A stretch of DNA of 64,000 bases from an uncultured Marvinbryantia sp. (GCF_905201705.1 NZ_CAJKOX010000002.1:1-64000); one strand, 5' to 3'; numbered from the stretch's first letter, positions 9,087-17,912 are shown. Made by a program: numbers and translations. Notes: generated from the sequence alone by a model not told the origin.

Positions 9087-10055
9087 TTGGCGGAAAAAGA
9101 TATTATTTTAAAGGAGTACCAGAGGGACAGCAGGCATTTCTGCGATTTTGTAAACGGGGCGCTCGCACAGGGCAGACCGCTGCTGAAAAGAGGGCAGCTT
9201 GTCACGGTGCCGACAGAGCTGGTACTGGTAAAGGACATGGAAGAGGATGATGAGAACGCGGTTGTGAAAACCGTACAGCGCTTCCGTGATATCACCGGGA
9301 AGGCAGGAACAGATAAGAATGCGGGATACATCATCGTTGCAATACAGAACCAGACAACCGTGGATTACGGGATGCCGTTGCGCGTAATGCTGGAGGATGC
9401 CCTGGAGTATGATGTGCAGAGACGCACAAAGAAAAACCAGAAGCTTCATAAAGATGAGAAGCTCTGCCTGGTAATCACGCTGGTTTTTTATTATGGCACC
9501 ACACCCTGGAGGGCTCCTTCAGACCTTGCGGAGATGATAAGCGTTCCGCGGGAATTCAGAGAGCTCAGGGAATATATACAGTCGTATCCAATCGTGGTGG
9601 TGACGCCGGAAAACGTCGATACCGCCTGCTTTCGGGGTGGCTGGCGGGAGATTTTAGAGATCCTGAGGCGGCAGAACGATGAGAAGGAAATGGAACGCTA
9701 CCTGGAGGATAACCGGACAATATACGAAAAACTACCGGAGGATACCAACCGGGTAATCTTTGCCCTGACGGACCATCTGGACTATTACAGGGAATTAAAA
9801 AAGAAAGGGGAGAAAATCACAATGTGCAAGGCATTTACTGACCACTACAAATCGGGAGTGGAAGAAGGAAAAAAGCAGGGCATGAAGCGTGGAATAAAGC
9901 AGGGAATAAGGCAGGGCATGGATACGGGTATCCGTGCGGTGATAGAAACCTGCCGCGAACTTAAGATACCCAGAAATGAAACGAAAAAGAGAGTTATGGA
10001 TAAATGCCGGATTACAGAAGAAATGGCAGACAGGTATATGGCAAAGTACTGGTGA
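9087..10055 (+). CDS. Rpn-family PD-(D/E)XK nuclease / putative transposase
   Basis: Member of the Rpn (recombination-promoting nuclease, 'PDDEXK family transposase') group found scattered in Firmicute genomes. Seen: N-terminal nuclease-like domain with IIVAIQNQTTVDYGMPLRVM, where an (E/Q)xQ segment stands at the usual catalytic position, then LVFYYGTTPWRAP, a helical middle, and a C-terminal run of short Gly/Lys/Gln repeats (GKKQGMKRGIKQGIRQG) typical of the family. The start is TTG 9087, set by AGGAGGA 6 nt upstream; the nearby ATG at 9080 is out of frame. Known: Rpn proteins cut DNA and promote RecA-independent recombination. It has its own promoter and separates the importer operon from the xylosidase, consistent with insertion, but no flanking inverted repeats were found. 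Confidence 0.78.
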   Translation: MAEKDIILKEYQRDSRHFCDFVNGALAQGRPLLKRGQLVTVPTELVLVKDMEEDDENAVVKTVQRFRDITGKAGTDKNAGYIIVAIQNQTTVDYGMPLRVMLEDALEYDVQRRTKKNQKLHKDEKLCLVITLVFYYGTTPWRAPSDLAEMISVPREFRELREYIQSYPIVVVTPENVDTACFRGGWREILEILRRQNDEKEMERYLEDNRTIYEKLPEDTNRVIFALTDHLDYYRELKKKGEKITMCKAFTDHYKSGVEEGKKQGMKRGIKQGIRQGMDTGIRAVIETCRELKIPRNETKKRVMDKCRITEEMADRYMAKYW

Positions 10056-10175
10056 AAGGGGATCTTTTGGTTAGATGTCTGCTGCCGTTTCTGCTTCCGG
10101 AATATCCGGCGGATGCTGGAAAGTCAGATTAATCCTGTAGTTTATCTTAAATTTTTAGTGTGGAATCTCTGTTTA

Positions 10176-10184
10176 TGGTATGAT
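10176..10184 (+). promoter_or_regulatory. possible extended -10 promoter for the alpha-xylosidase operon
   Basis: TGGTATGAT (10176-10184) matches an extended -10 (TGnTATnAT), about 40 bp before the start codon. There is no convincing -35. Confidence 0.38.
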
Positions 10185-10224
10185 AAAAGTATTATGAAAA
10201 TGATACAGACGGAGGTATGACAAT

Positions 10225-12558
10225 ATGAAATTCGGAAACGGATGCTGGCTGCAGAAGGAAGGCTGCGAATGCTTCTCCCCGCAGGAGGTTTATTTTGTAA
10301 AGAAAGATGAGAAAATGGTAACGCTTGTGTGCCCGACCATGCGGATTGAGAAGCGCGGCGACACTCTGGGAGGAATTAATCTGACAATCGAGGTTACGTC
10401 TCCGGCGCCGGAGGTTCTGCGCGTGAAAACGAGCCACTATCTGGGTGTGTGTAAAAAGGGACCGGAGTTTGAGCTGAATTGCGGCGAAAACATACCGCTT
10501 AAGGTGGAGGAGACGGAAAGCGAGATCCTCATTGCCAGCGGAAGCCTGGCGCTGGTTGTCACGAAGCTGCCGTTCACGATGACCTACGAAAGAGACGGCG
10601 AGCTGCTTTCCAGGGGCGCAAACCGTGATCTTGCGTATATGAAAACAAACTGGAAGGGTATGGCATATGACAAGGGAAGCGATGACGCTTACATGCGCCA
10701 GCAGCTCGGACTTTCCGTGGGAGAGCTGGTCTACGGACTCGGCGAGCGCTTCACGGCATTTACGAAAAACGGACAGAGCGTTGATATCTGGAACGAGGAC
10801 GGCGGCACTAGCACGGAGCAGTCCTACAAAAACATCCCGTTTTATGTGACAAACCGCGGCTACGGCGTCTTTGTCAATCACCCGGAGAAGGTGTCTTTTG
10901 AGGTGGGGACGGAGCAGGTATCGAAGGTGGAGTTTTCCGTGCCCGGCGAGAGCCTAGAGTATTTCGTGATCAACGGACCTTCCATGAAGGAGGTGCTGAT
11001 GCGCTACACAGATCTGACCGGAAAACCGGCGCTCCCGGCGCAGTGGACCTTCGGACTGTGGCTGTCCACCTCCTTTACGACGAATTACGATGAAGAGACC
11101 GTTATGAGCTTTATCGACGGCATGGAGCAGCGCGGTATTCCGCTGCAGGTGTTCCATTTCGACTGCTTCTGGATGAAGGAATTTCACTGGAGCGATTTTG
11201 TGTGGGACAGCCGCGTGTTCCCGGACCCGGCGGGAATGCTGGCGCGCATCAAAGCGAAGGGGCTGAAAATCTGCGTGTGGATCAATCCGTACATCGCGCA
11301 GGAATCCTGTCTGTTCGCGGAGGGCATGGAAAAGGGTTATCTGGTGAAGCGCACAAACGGCGACGTCTGGCAGTGGGATATGTGGCAGCCGGGCATGGCG
11401 CTGGTGGATTTCACAAATCCGGATGCCTGCCGGTGGTTCCAGGATAAGCTGGAAGCGCTGCTCGACATGGGCGTGGATTGCTTCAAGACGGATTTCGGCG
11501 AGCGCATCCCGACGGAAAATATCGCATATTATGACGGCTCCGACGCGGTGAAGATGCACAACTTCTATACCTACTTATATAATAAAACCGTTTATGAGCT
11601 GCTGGAGCGCAAAAAAGGAAAACAGGACGCGGTGCTGTTTGCGCGCTCAGCGACGGTCGGCGGACAGAAATTCCCGGTTCACTGGGGCGGCGACTGCTGG
11701 TCTACCTACGAGGCGATGGCGGAGAGTCTGCGCGGCGGTCTGTCGCTGACGATGTCTGGCTTCGGCTACTGGAGCCACGATATTGGTGGTTTTGAGCAGA
11801 CCTCTACGGCGGATGTGTATAAACGCTGGTCTGCATTCGGGCTGCTTTCCTCCCACAGCCGTCTTCACGGAAGCGGTTCCTACCGCGTGCCGTGGCTTTA
11901 CGATGAGGAAGCGGTGGACGTTGTGCGCTTCTTCACAAAGCTGAAAATGGAACTGCTGCCGTACCTGTACAGCAGCGCTGCAGAGACGTCCCGGACAGGC
12001 GTTCCGGTGATGCGCAGTATGGTGCTGGAATTTGAGCGCGATCCGGCCTGCCAGTACCTCGACAGGCAGTATATGCTCGGCGAAAAACTGCTGGTGGCGC
12101 CGATTTTCAACGACCGCAGTGAGGCGTCCTACTATCTTCCGGCAGGAAAGTGGACGAACTTTTTCACAGGAGAAAAATCAGACGGTGCTGTATGGAGAAA
12201 CGAAAAGCACGGCTATCTCTCCATTCCGCTGTGGGTGCGTGAGAATACCATTCTGCCGGTCTGCAAAGAGATAAAGCGCACGACGGATTCCTATAAGGAG
12301 CAGCTCACCTTCCAGGTTTACGAGCCTGGGGAACATGCAGATACAACCGTTTACCAGGATGCCGAAAAAGCGACGTCTCTCGCAATCGACCGCACAGAGC
12401 AGGGAATCCGCTGCAGGGTGGACAGTGCATACGGCTGCCGGATCCGTTTTGTGAACTGTATCTTAAAGAGTGTAGAAGGTGCAGAGCTTACCATATGCGG
12501 AAATGATTCTGTAGTGACGGTGGCAGAGCCAACGGCAGAAATCTTATGTGAGCTTTAA
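10225..12558 (+). CDS. yicI: alpha-xylosidase, GH31, YicI type
   Basis: Releases alpha-1,6-linked xylose from isoprimeverose and xyloglucan oligosaccharides in the cytoplasm. Seen: N-terminal beta-sandwich with VGELVYGLGERF, a (beta/alpha)8 barrel, predicted nucleophile Asp423 in CFKTDFGERIPT, predicted acid/base Asp490 in HWGGDCW, and SHDIGGFE after it; 777 aa, close to E. coli YicI. The KTDFGERIPT motif is characteristic of YicI-type xylosidases rather than maltase-type GH31. AGACGGAGG lies just upstream of ATG 10225. A GH3 beta-glucosidase follows after 36 bp, apparently co-transcribed. With the fucosidase and importer, this enzyme is the strongest indicator of a xyloglucan-type substrate. 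Confidence 0.9.
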   Translation: MKFGNGCWLQKEGCECFSPQEVYFVKKDEKMVTLVCPTMRIEKRGDTLGGINLTIEVTSPAPEVLRVKTSHYLGVCKKGPEFELNCGENIPLKVEETESEILIASGSLALVVTKLPFTMTYERDGELLSRGANRDLAYMKTNWKGMAYDKGSDDAYMRQQLGLSVGELVYGLGERFTAFTKNGQSVDIWNEDGGTSTEQSYKNIPFYVTNRGYGVFVNHPEKVSFEVGTEQVSKVEFSVPGESLEYFVINGPSMKEVLMRYTDLTGKPALPAQWTFGLWLSTSFTTNYDEETVMSFIDGMEQRGIPLQVFHFDCFWMKEFHWSDFVWDSRVFPDPAGMLARIKAKGLKICVWINPYIAQESCLFAEGMEKGYLVKRTNGDVWQWDMWQPGMALVDFTNPDACRWFQDKLEALLDMGVDCFKTDFGERIPTENIAYYDGSDAVKMHNFYTYLYNKTVYELLERKKGKQDAVLFARSATVGGQKFPVHWGGDCWSTYEAMAESLRGGLSLTMSGFGYWSHDIGGFEQTSTADVYKRWSAFGLLSSHSRLHGSGSYRVPWLYDEEAVDVVRFFTKLKMELLPYLYSSAAETSRTGVPVMRSMVLEFERDPACQYLDRQYMLGEKLLVAPIFNDRSEASYYLPAGKWTNFFTGEKSDGAVWRNEKHGYLSIPLWVRENTILPVCKEIKRTTDSYKEQLTFQVYEPGEHADTTVYQDAEKATSLAIDRTEQGIRCRVDSAYGCRIRFVNCILKSVEGAELTICGNDSVVTVAEPTAEILCEL

Positions 12559-12594
12559 AGCGCCGGAAAACAGTATTACAGAGAAAGGAATATT

Positions 12595-14748
12595 TTGGGC
12601 AAAGCTATGACAGATAAAGAAATACGGCAGAAAGCCGGGGAAATTTTAGAAAAGCTTACATTGGAGGAAAAGATCGGCATGATCCACGGCGCACAGCTTT
12701 TTCAGACGGCGGGTGTGGAGCGGCTTGGAATTCCGCCGCTGGTAATGTCGGACGGACCGATGGGTGTGCGGCAGGAATTTGCGCCGGATGCGTGGAAGCC
12801 GGTCGGAAACAGCGATGATTATGTGACCTATCTTCCCTGCAATAGCGCGATCGCGGCGACATGGAACCGCGAAATTGCGCACGAGATGGGCAGTGTGCTC
12901 GGCGCAGAGGCGCGCGGAAGGGGGAAGGATGTGATCCTTGCCCCGGGCGTGAACTTAAAGAGAAGTCCGCTCTGCGGAAGAAATTTTGAGTATTTCAGCG
13001 AGGATCCCTATCTGACGAAGGAGCTGGCGTCGGCGTACATCCGGGGCGTGCAGGCGTGGGATGTGGCGGCATGCGTGAAGCACTTTGCGGTGAACAACCA
13101 GGAAACGCAGCGCCTCTGGGTGGAGGTGGAGATCGACGAGCAGGTGCTTCGCGAGCTTTATCTTCCGGCATTCTACGATGCGGTGAAAAAGGGAGGCGCG
13201 TACGCCGTGATGGGCGCCTACAATCGGCTTTACGGCGAACACTGCTGCCAGAGTGATTTCCTGCTGCGCAGGATACTGCGCGAGGAGTGGGGATTTGACG
13301 GCGTGGTCATTTCTGACTGGGGCGGCGTGCACGACACGGAGAAGGCGGCTCATTCGCAGCTAGATATCGAAATGTCTGTGACGCCGGACTTTGACGATTA
13401 TTTTATGGCGGAGCCGTTGAAGAAAAAGATTCTGGCGGGCGAAATCCCGGAGAGCACAGTCGATGAGAAGGTGCTGCACATTCTGATGCTGATGCTGCGC
13501 CTGCACATGATCGGGGACGAGCCGCGAAAGAGTGGTACCTATAATATACCGGAACACCGCGCAAAAATGCTGGAGGCGGCGCGCGAATCGGTGGTGCTTC
13601 TGAAAAATGAGAACGGCAGGCTGCCGCTTGCAAAGGACGCACTGAAAAAGGTGCTATTGATTGGCGAGAATGCATCCTGTGTACATTCAAATGGCGGCGG
13701 AAGCGCGGAGATTAAGGCGCTTTATGAGATTACGCCGCTGATGGGACTGAAAACGCACCTGGGCGGAAATGTGCAGGTGGACTATACGCCGGGCTACTGC
13801 CGTGACAAAGCGGCGGAGAGCGATACCAGCTGGCAGGAGACGAGCCTGGAGAACGGCGGCGGACAGACAGCGGCCGGGGACGATCGTGCGGCGGATAATG
13901 CGCAGACTGCACGGGAAATGAAGGAAAAGCGCGCCGCGCTGCGCGGGGAGGCTGTGCGCCTTGCAGGGCAGTATGACACTGTTATCTATGTGGGCGGTCT
14001 TAACCATGACCACGACAGTGAGGGCAATGACCGCAGAGATATGAAACTGCCGTATGAGCAGGATGAGCTGATTCTTGAGCTTTTAGATGTGAAGCCCGAT
14101 ATGGTAATTGTGATGATGGGCGGAAGTCCGGTGGAGATGGGACAGTGGGTCGACCGGGCGTCAGCCGTTGTCTGGCACTGGTACGCCGGAATGGAGGGCG
14201 GCAATGCGCTGGCGGAGGTGCTCCTTGGTGAGACGAATCCTTCCGGAAAGCTGCCGGAGACTTTCTATAAAACGCACACCGACTGCTCTGCGCACGCGCT
14301 CGGCGAATTTCCGGGCACGGATACGGTGGCGTACCGCGAGGGCAGATATGTGGGCTACCGCTACAATGATAAATACCGGATCGAGCCGCAGTTCTCGTTC
14401 GGATACGGGCTGTCCTACACCTCGTTCGAGTACCGTGACGCTGACATTGATCCGGAAACCGGCATTCTGACCTGTTATGTGAAAAATACCGGGGCAGTTG
14501 CGGGTAAAGAAACCGTGCAGGTCTACCGCCGCGACCTGGCGGACGACGCGCCGGTCATAAAGGAGCTTGCCGGATTTGAAAAAATCTATCTGGAGCCGGG
14601 CGAAGAAAAACGCGTGGAGATTACCTTGGAAATGTGTAATGATGCCGGAACGGAATACACGGCGACAACGGAATCTTCCGCCGGGATACGAAGCGTCGAA
14701 AACACAGATGCACAAGAGCGCTGCGTATACTGCGTTGGCTGTTTATAA
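12595..14748 (+). CDS. beta-glucosidase / beta-xylosidase, GH3
   Basis: Exo-acting beta-glycosidase, probably cytoplasmic (no signal peptide), trimming the glucan backbone after side chains are removed. Seen: GH3 N-terminal barrel (about 20-300) with VMSDGPMGVR, CVKHFAVNNQE and predicted nucleophile Asp241 in VVISDWGG; GH3 C-terminal alpha/beta domain (about 320-590) with ESVVLLKNENGRLPL; then a fibronectin-III-like domain. TTG 12595 has AAAGGA 5 nt upstream; ATG 12607 is an alternative. Odd points: a Gln/Gly/Ala-rich insertion at about residues 405-450, and a C-terminus from about 682 that drops the usual FnIII ending and runs into a Cys-rich tail (CVYCVGCL). Substrate specificity is not decidable from the sequence. 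Confidence 0.85.
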   Translation: MGKAMTDKEIRQKAGEILEKLTLEEKIGMIHGAQLFQTAGVERLGIPPLVMSDGPMGVRQEFAPDAWKPVGNSDDYVTYLPCNSAIAATWNREIAHEMGSVLGAEARGRGKDVILAPGVNLKRSPLCGRNFEYFSEDPYLTKELASAYIRGVQAWDVAACVKHFAVNNQETQRLWVEVEIDEQVLRELYLPAFYDAVKKGGAYAVMGAYNRLYGEHCCQSDFLLRRILREEWGFDGVVISDWGGVHDTEKAAHSQLDIEMSVTPDFDDYFMAEPLKKKILAGEIPESTVDEKVLHILMLMLRLHMIGDEPRKSGTYNIPEHRAKMLEAARESVVLLKNENGRLPLAKDALKKVLLIGENASCVHSNGGGSAEIKALYEITPLMGLKTHLGGNVQVDYTPGYCRDKAAESDTSWQETSLENGGGQTAAGDDRAADNAQTAREMKEKRAALRGEAVRLAGQYDTVIYVGGLNHDHDSEGNDRRDMKLPYEQDELILELLDVKPDMVIVMMGGSPVEMGQWVDRASAVVWHWYAGMEGGNALAEVLLGETNPSGKLPETFYKTHTDCSAHALGEFPGTDTVAYREGRYVGYRYNDKYRIEPQFSFGYGLSYTSFEYRDADIDPETGILTCYVKNTGAVAGKETVQVYRRDLADDAPVIKELAGFEKIYLEPGEEKRVEITLEMCNDAGTEYTATTESSAGIRSVENTDAQERCVYCVGCL

Positions 14749-14765
14749 TGAAAGTATTATATTTA

Positions 14766-14806
14766 TCCCTGCAGTTTTTATGGAAAAGCTGCGGGGATTT
14801 TCTTTT
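14766..14806 (+). terminator. intrinsic terminator of the xylosidase-glucosidase operon
   Basis: TCCCTGCAG (14766-14774) pairs with CTGCGGGGA (14789-14797) with one G-T pair, followed by TTTTCTTTT. Confidence 0.75.
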
Positions 14807-14816
14807 GCGGAATTTG

Positions 14817-14844
14817 TTGAAAAGATAAAAATAAACATTATAAT
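14817..14844 (+). promoter_or_regulatory. sigma-A promoter for the alpha/beta hydrolase
   Basis: TTGAAA (14817-14822), 16-bp spacer, TATAAT (14839-14844), about 20 bp before the start codon. Confidence 0.68.
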
Positions 14845-14865
14845 AGAAGGTGTCAGGAGGGAAAT

Positions 14866-15903
14866 ATGGATAGTAGAAAACGAATGGGAAAAGATGAAAA
14901 TGGAGTGGTTTTCCCGAGTGCTCCAGTGAAAAAGAAAGAATTTGAAGTTTTAGCGATCGCGGCGGCAGCAGCCGCAGGTTTTATGGCGCTCGGATGGTCG
15001 TTTTTTGACATGACGGTGCGATGCAAAAAGAATCGGAAGCAGATAAAGAAGCAGTGGTTTTCGCTCTCCCATGCAAAGATCAACCATCCACGGCACAAGT
15101 TTGAAAAGGAATATGAGGAGGGCGTGGCGTGGTTTAAGGCGCAGCCGCTGCAGGACTGTTATCTCCGCAGCCGGGATGGACTGCGGCTTCATGCCAGCTA
15201 TCTGCCTGCCGAAAATGCAGAGCGCATTGTCCTTCTGAGCCATGGATATAAGGGCAGCGGTTATGGGGATTTTGCATACACTGCACAGTTTCTCCATGAG
15301 CACCACTGCAGTCTGCTGCTCATCAACCAGCGGTGCTGCGGGGAGAGCGAGGGAGAATACATCACCTTCGGCGCAAAGGAGCAGCAGGATGTTCAGGACT
15401 GGACGTGGTACCTTGCGAAGCGCAACAAAAACAAGCTCCCAATCTATCTGTACGGGGAATCTATGGGAGCTTCGTCGATCCTGATGGCGTCGGGACATCC
15501 GCTGCCGCGGGAGGTAAAGGGACTGATCGCGGACTGCGGATTCAGCTCCATGAAGAGACAGATGCAGGACATGGCGGCAAACTGGTTCCATCTGAAATGG
15601 ATAGGACTCCTGCTGTTCAGGCTTGAGCTTTTCTGCCGGATTTTTGCGGGCTTTTCCATGAAGGAGGCGGATACCACGGAGGCATTGAAGAAAAATGAGC
15701 GTCCGGTGCTGTTTTTCCACGGCATGAAGGATACCTATGTAATGCCGGAAAACACCATACACAATTATTCTCTGTGCAGCGCGCCAAAGGAGCTTGTGCT
15801 GGTGCCGGAGGCGCGCCACCTGTGCAGCGCTTATGAGGCGCCGGAGTTATACAGGAGTAAATTGCTGGAGTTTTTTCAGAAATATGACGGAACGCCGGCT
15901 TAA
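14866..15903 (+). CDS. membrane-anchored alpha/beta hydrolase, YqkD-like
   Basis: Serine hydrolase of the alpha/beta fold (family members are esterases or acyl hydrolases; the substrate here is unknown). Seen: an N-terminal hydrophobic helix at about residues 27-48 that should anchor it with the catalytic domain outside the membrane, LSHGYKGSG as oxyanion-loop region, nucleophile Ser199 in YGESMGAS, Asp289 in FHGMKDTYV and His318 in EARHLCSAY, giving a full triad. Length 345 aa is typical. AGGAGG lies 8 nt before ATG 14866. It stands alone between a good promoter and a strong terminator, so it is not part of the flanking operons. Confidence 0.82.
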   Translation: MDSRKRMGKDENGVVFPSAPVKKKEFEVLAIAAAAAAGFMALGWSFFDMTVRCKKNRKQIKKQWFSLSHAKINHPRHKFEKEYEEGVAWFKAQPLQDCYLRSRDGLRLHASYLPAENAERIVLLSHGYKGSGYGDFAYTAQFLHEHHCSLLLINQRCCGESEGEYITFGAKEQQDVQDWTWYLAKRNKNKLPIYLYGESMGASSILMASGHPLPREVKGLIADCGFSSMKRQMQDMAANWFHLKWIGLLLFRLELFCRIFAGFSMKEADTTEALKKNERPVLFFHGMKDTYVMPENTIHNYSLCSAPKELVLVPEARHLCSAYEAPELYRSKLLEFFQKYDGTPA

Positions 15904-15951
15904 AGTAAAAAGGAAGAAAGTAAGGAAATATCTGTAAAGTATATCGTACCG

Positions 15952-15979
15952 AACAGCCAGGTGTTACTGGCTGTTTTTT
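15952..15979 (+). terminator. intrinsic terminator after the alpha/beta hydrolase
   Basis: AACAGCCAG (15952-15960), 6-nt loop, CTGGCTGTT (15967-15975) and a run of T. Perfect 9-bp stem. Confidence 0.85.
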
Positions 15980-16139
15980 ATTCCCGCGAGCAACGAGCCA
16001 GGCGGATGTACCCGCACATTCATATGGCGACTTCCTTGCATTCCAAGGGGAGCTGTCGGCGGCAGGCCCTGCATGTTTGGCGTCAGGAAAAACGTCTCGG
16101 TCAATTTTATGTAAAATGTTTGTTAAATCCCCGAGGGGG
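15980..16139. other. gene-free G+C-rich stretch of unknown role upstream of the condensation-domain operon
   Basis: No plausible reading frame. It contains several short self-complementary segments: ATGT-ACCCGC-ACAT near 16005, GCAGG-C-CCTGC near 16062 and CCCC-GA-GGGG near 16130. It could be a structured RNA or an interspersed repeat, or nothing. No known RNA family was recognised by eye. Confidence 0.3.
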
Positions 16140-16168
16140 TAGAAATTGAAAATAAAATGTGTTAAATT
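16140..16168 (+). promoter_or_regulatory. possible promoter of the condensation-carrier-ligase operon
   Basis: TAGAAA (16140-16145), 17-bp spacer, TAAATT (16163-16168) with an upstream TG giving an extended -10. It lies about 30 bp before the start codon. Confidence 0.4.
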
Positions 16169-16199
16169 CTTTGGCGAAGTTGAAAACAGGAGGTAACAC

Positions 16200-17585
16200 A
16201 TGAGAGAATATTATCCATTAACAGCAGCGCAGAAGATGCATCACAACTGGATTCAGAAATACCAGACGCAGCAGGTGTCAGGTGTGAGCGTGGTAGCGTC
16301 CCTGCAGTCGCCGCTGGATTTTGGACTTCTGAAAAAATGTATACAGTTAGAGATAGAGCGTTACGGGTGTATGCGCATCCGTTTTACAAAGCCGGATGAG
16401 AAGGGCGAGGTGAAGCAGTATCTTGTGGAACAGGATACAAGAGATATCCCGCTGAAGGATCTCTCCGGAATGAGTATGCAGCAGGCGGATGCACTGATGC
16501 AGCAGTGGGCTTACGAAACCTTCGACGGCGACGATATTCCGCTTTGCGATGTGACGATGCTGCGCCTACCGGAGGGGTACAACGGATTTTTCATCCATAT
16601 GGATCACCGGCTGATCGATTCCTGTGGTCTGGTTGTGATGATCAATGATTTGATGCAGCTTTACACACATTACCGATTCGGCGCGGCGTATCCGCAGGAT
16701 CTGGCAGATTTTGAAACCGTGCTGGAGAAGGACTTAAAGAGAGCAAACAACGAGAAGCGGTTTGCAAAGGACAAAAAATTCTGGGACGATCAGCTTAATG
16801 CGCTGGGAGAGCCGCTGTATTCCGATATTCAGGGACCTTCCGTTCTGGAGGCAGCAAGAAAAAAGCATAAAAACCCGATGCTGCGGGCGGCGGATATTGA
16901 ATTGAAAAATCTGTTCGTGGAGGTGAAGGATTATCAGTTAGAGCCGGAGCCGACGAAGAATCTGATTGATTTTTGTATGAACCATCAGCTTTCCATGACA
17001 AATCTCTTATTGCTTGGTATCCGCACGTATCTTTCGAAGGTGAATAACGGGCAGGAGGACATCACGATTGAAAACTTTATCTCCAGACGTTCCACGCACG
17101 ATGAATGGACATCGGGCGGCAGCCGCACGATTATGTTCCCGTGCCGGACGGTGATCAGCCCGGAGACGGATTTCCTGTCAGCTGCATATGAGATCCAGAA
17201 TGTGCAGAACCGCATTTATATGCACAGCAATTACGATCCGGCGCTGATCGAGGAGGAAATGCGCAGAAGATATCACACACCGGAAAATACAACGTATGAA
17301 AGCTGTTACCTTACGTATCAGCCGATGCCGGTGCAGGTGGATAACCCGCATCTTGCCGGGATCGGGCAGCATGCAAAATGGTTCGCAAACGGCGCGGCGA
17401 CGAAGAAGATGTATCTGACCGTGTCACACACTGCGAACGGTGGTATGAACTTCTCTTATCATTATCAGACAGCGCAGCTTGAGGAGCATGATATGGAGCT
17501 TCTGTATTATTATATGATGCGCATTCTGTTTAAGGGAATCGCCGAGCCGGATATGAGCATCGGGGAGATCATGGAGCAGGTGTAA
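16200..17585 (+). CDS. stand-alone condensation-domain (NRPS C-domain-like) acyltransferase
   Basis: Free-standing protein of the condensation / chloramphenicol-acetyltransferase-like superfamily, which joins an acyl or aminoacyl group held on a carrier protein to an amine or alcohol. Seen: opening YPLTAAQKMHHNW like the C1 motif (LTxAQ), and the active-site motif as MDHRLIDSCG with His136 and Asp140. The canonical HHxxxDG reads D-H-R-L-I-D-S here: the general-base His is kept, the first His is Asp and the final Gly is Ser. Length 461 aa equals one full C domain with both lobes. AGGAGG precedes ATG 16200. A carrier protein and an AMP ligase follow in the same direction, giving a complete minimal activate-carry-condense set. 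The product is unknown; PapA-like lipid acyltransferases are an alternative relation. Confidence 0.78.
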   Translation: MREYYPLTAAQKMHHNWIQKYQTQQVSGVSVVASLQSPLDFGLLKKCIQLEIERYGCMRIRFTKPDEKGEVKQYLVEQDTRDIPLKDLSGMSMQQADALMQQWAYETFDGDDIPLCDVTMLRLPEGYNGFFIHMDHRLIDSCGLVVMINDLMQLYTHYRFGAAYPQDLADFETVLEKDLKRANNEKRFAKDKKFWDDQLNALGEPLYSDIQGPSVLEAARKKHKNPMLRAADIELKNLFVEVKDYQLEPEPTKNLIDFCMNHQLSMTNLLLLGIRTYLSKVNNGQEDITIENFISRRSTHDEWTSGGSRTIMFPCRTVISPETDFLSAAYEIQNVQNRIYMHSNYDPALIEEEMRRRYHTPENTTYESCYLTYQPMPVQVDNPHLAGIGQHAKWFANGAATKKMYLTVSHTANGGMNFSYHYQTAQLEEHDMELLYYYMMRILFKGIAEPDMSIGEIMEQV

Positions 17586-17670
17586 AGGATAATGCGGCTG
17601 CAGGAAACGGACAGAAAATGCAGAAAGATATTTGGAAAATATTGATTTTTAGTATATGGAGGGAAAAACG

Positions 17671-17907
17671 ATGACACAGGAAATGCAGTTTAAAACGATC
17701 GCCGCACAGTATTGCAGCGTAAAACCGGAGGACATGACAGACGATATGAGGTTCCGCGAGGATCTGGGATTCAGTTCCCTTGATTTTATGTCCTTCCTCG
17801 GCGAGCTGGAGGATACCTTCGACGTGGAGCTGGAGGAGGAAGAGGTTGCACAGGTTCTGACGGTTGCAGAGGCGCTTGCTCTGCTGGAAAGATTACAGGA
17901 GGAATAA
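17671..17907 (+). CDS. discrete acyl/peptidyl carrier protein
   Basis: Small acidic four-helix carrier that holds the activated acyl group on a phosphopantetheine arm. Seen: 78 aa, with the attachment site as DLGFSSLDFMSF, where Ser36 (in S-S-L-D) takes the place of the Ser in the usual DSL motif. The last helix is strongly acidic (DVELEEEEV). ATG 17671 is chosen because GGAGGG lies 7 nt upstream; an upstream in-frame ATG at 17656 has no ribosome site. It lies 85 bp after the condensation gene and 5 bp before the ligase, so it most likely serves these two enzymes rather than bulk fatty-acid synthesis. Confidence 0.85.
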   Translation: MTQEMQFKTIAAQYCSVKPEDMTDDMRFREDLGFSSLDFMSFLGELEDTFDVELEEEEVAQVLTVAEALALLERLQEE

Positions 17908-17912
17908 AAGAG

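Noticed and set aside
9000..10100. Insertion sequence carrying the Rpn-type gene
   Set aside because: No terminal inverted repeats or target duplications were found around the gene, so no mobile-element borders can be given.
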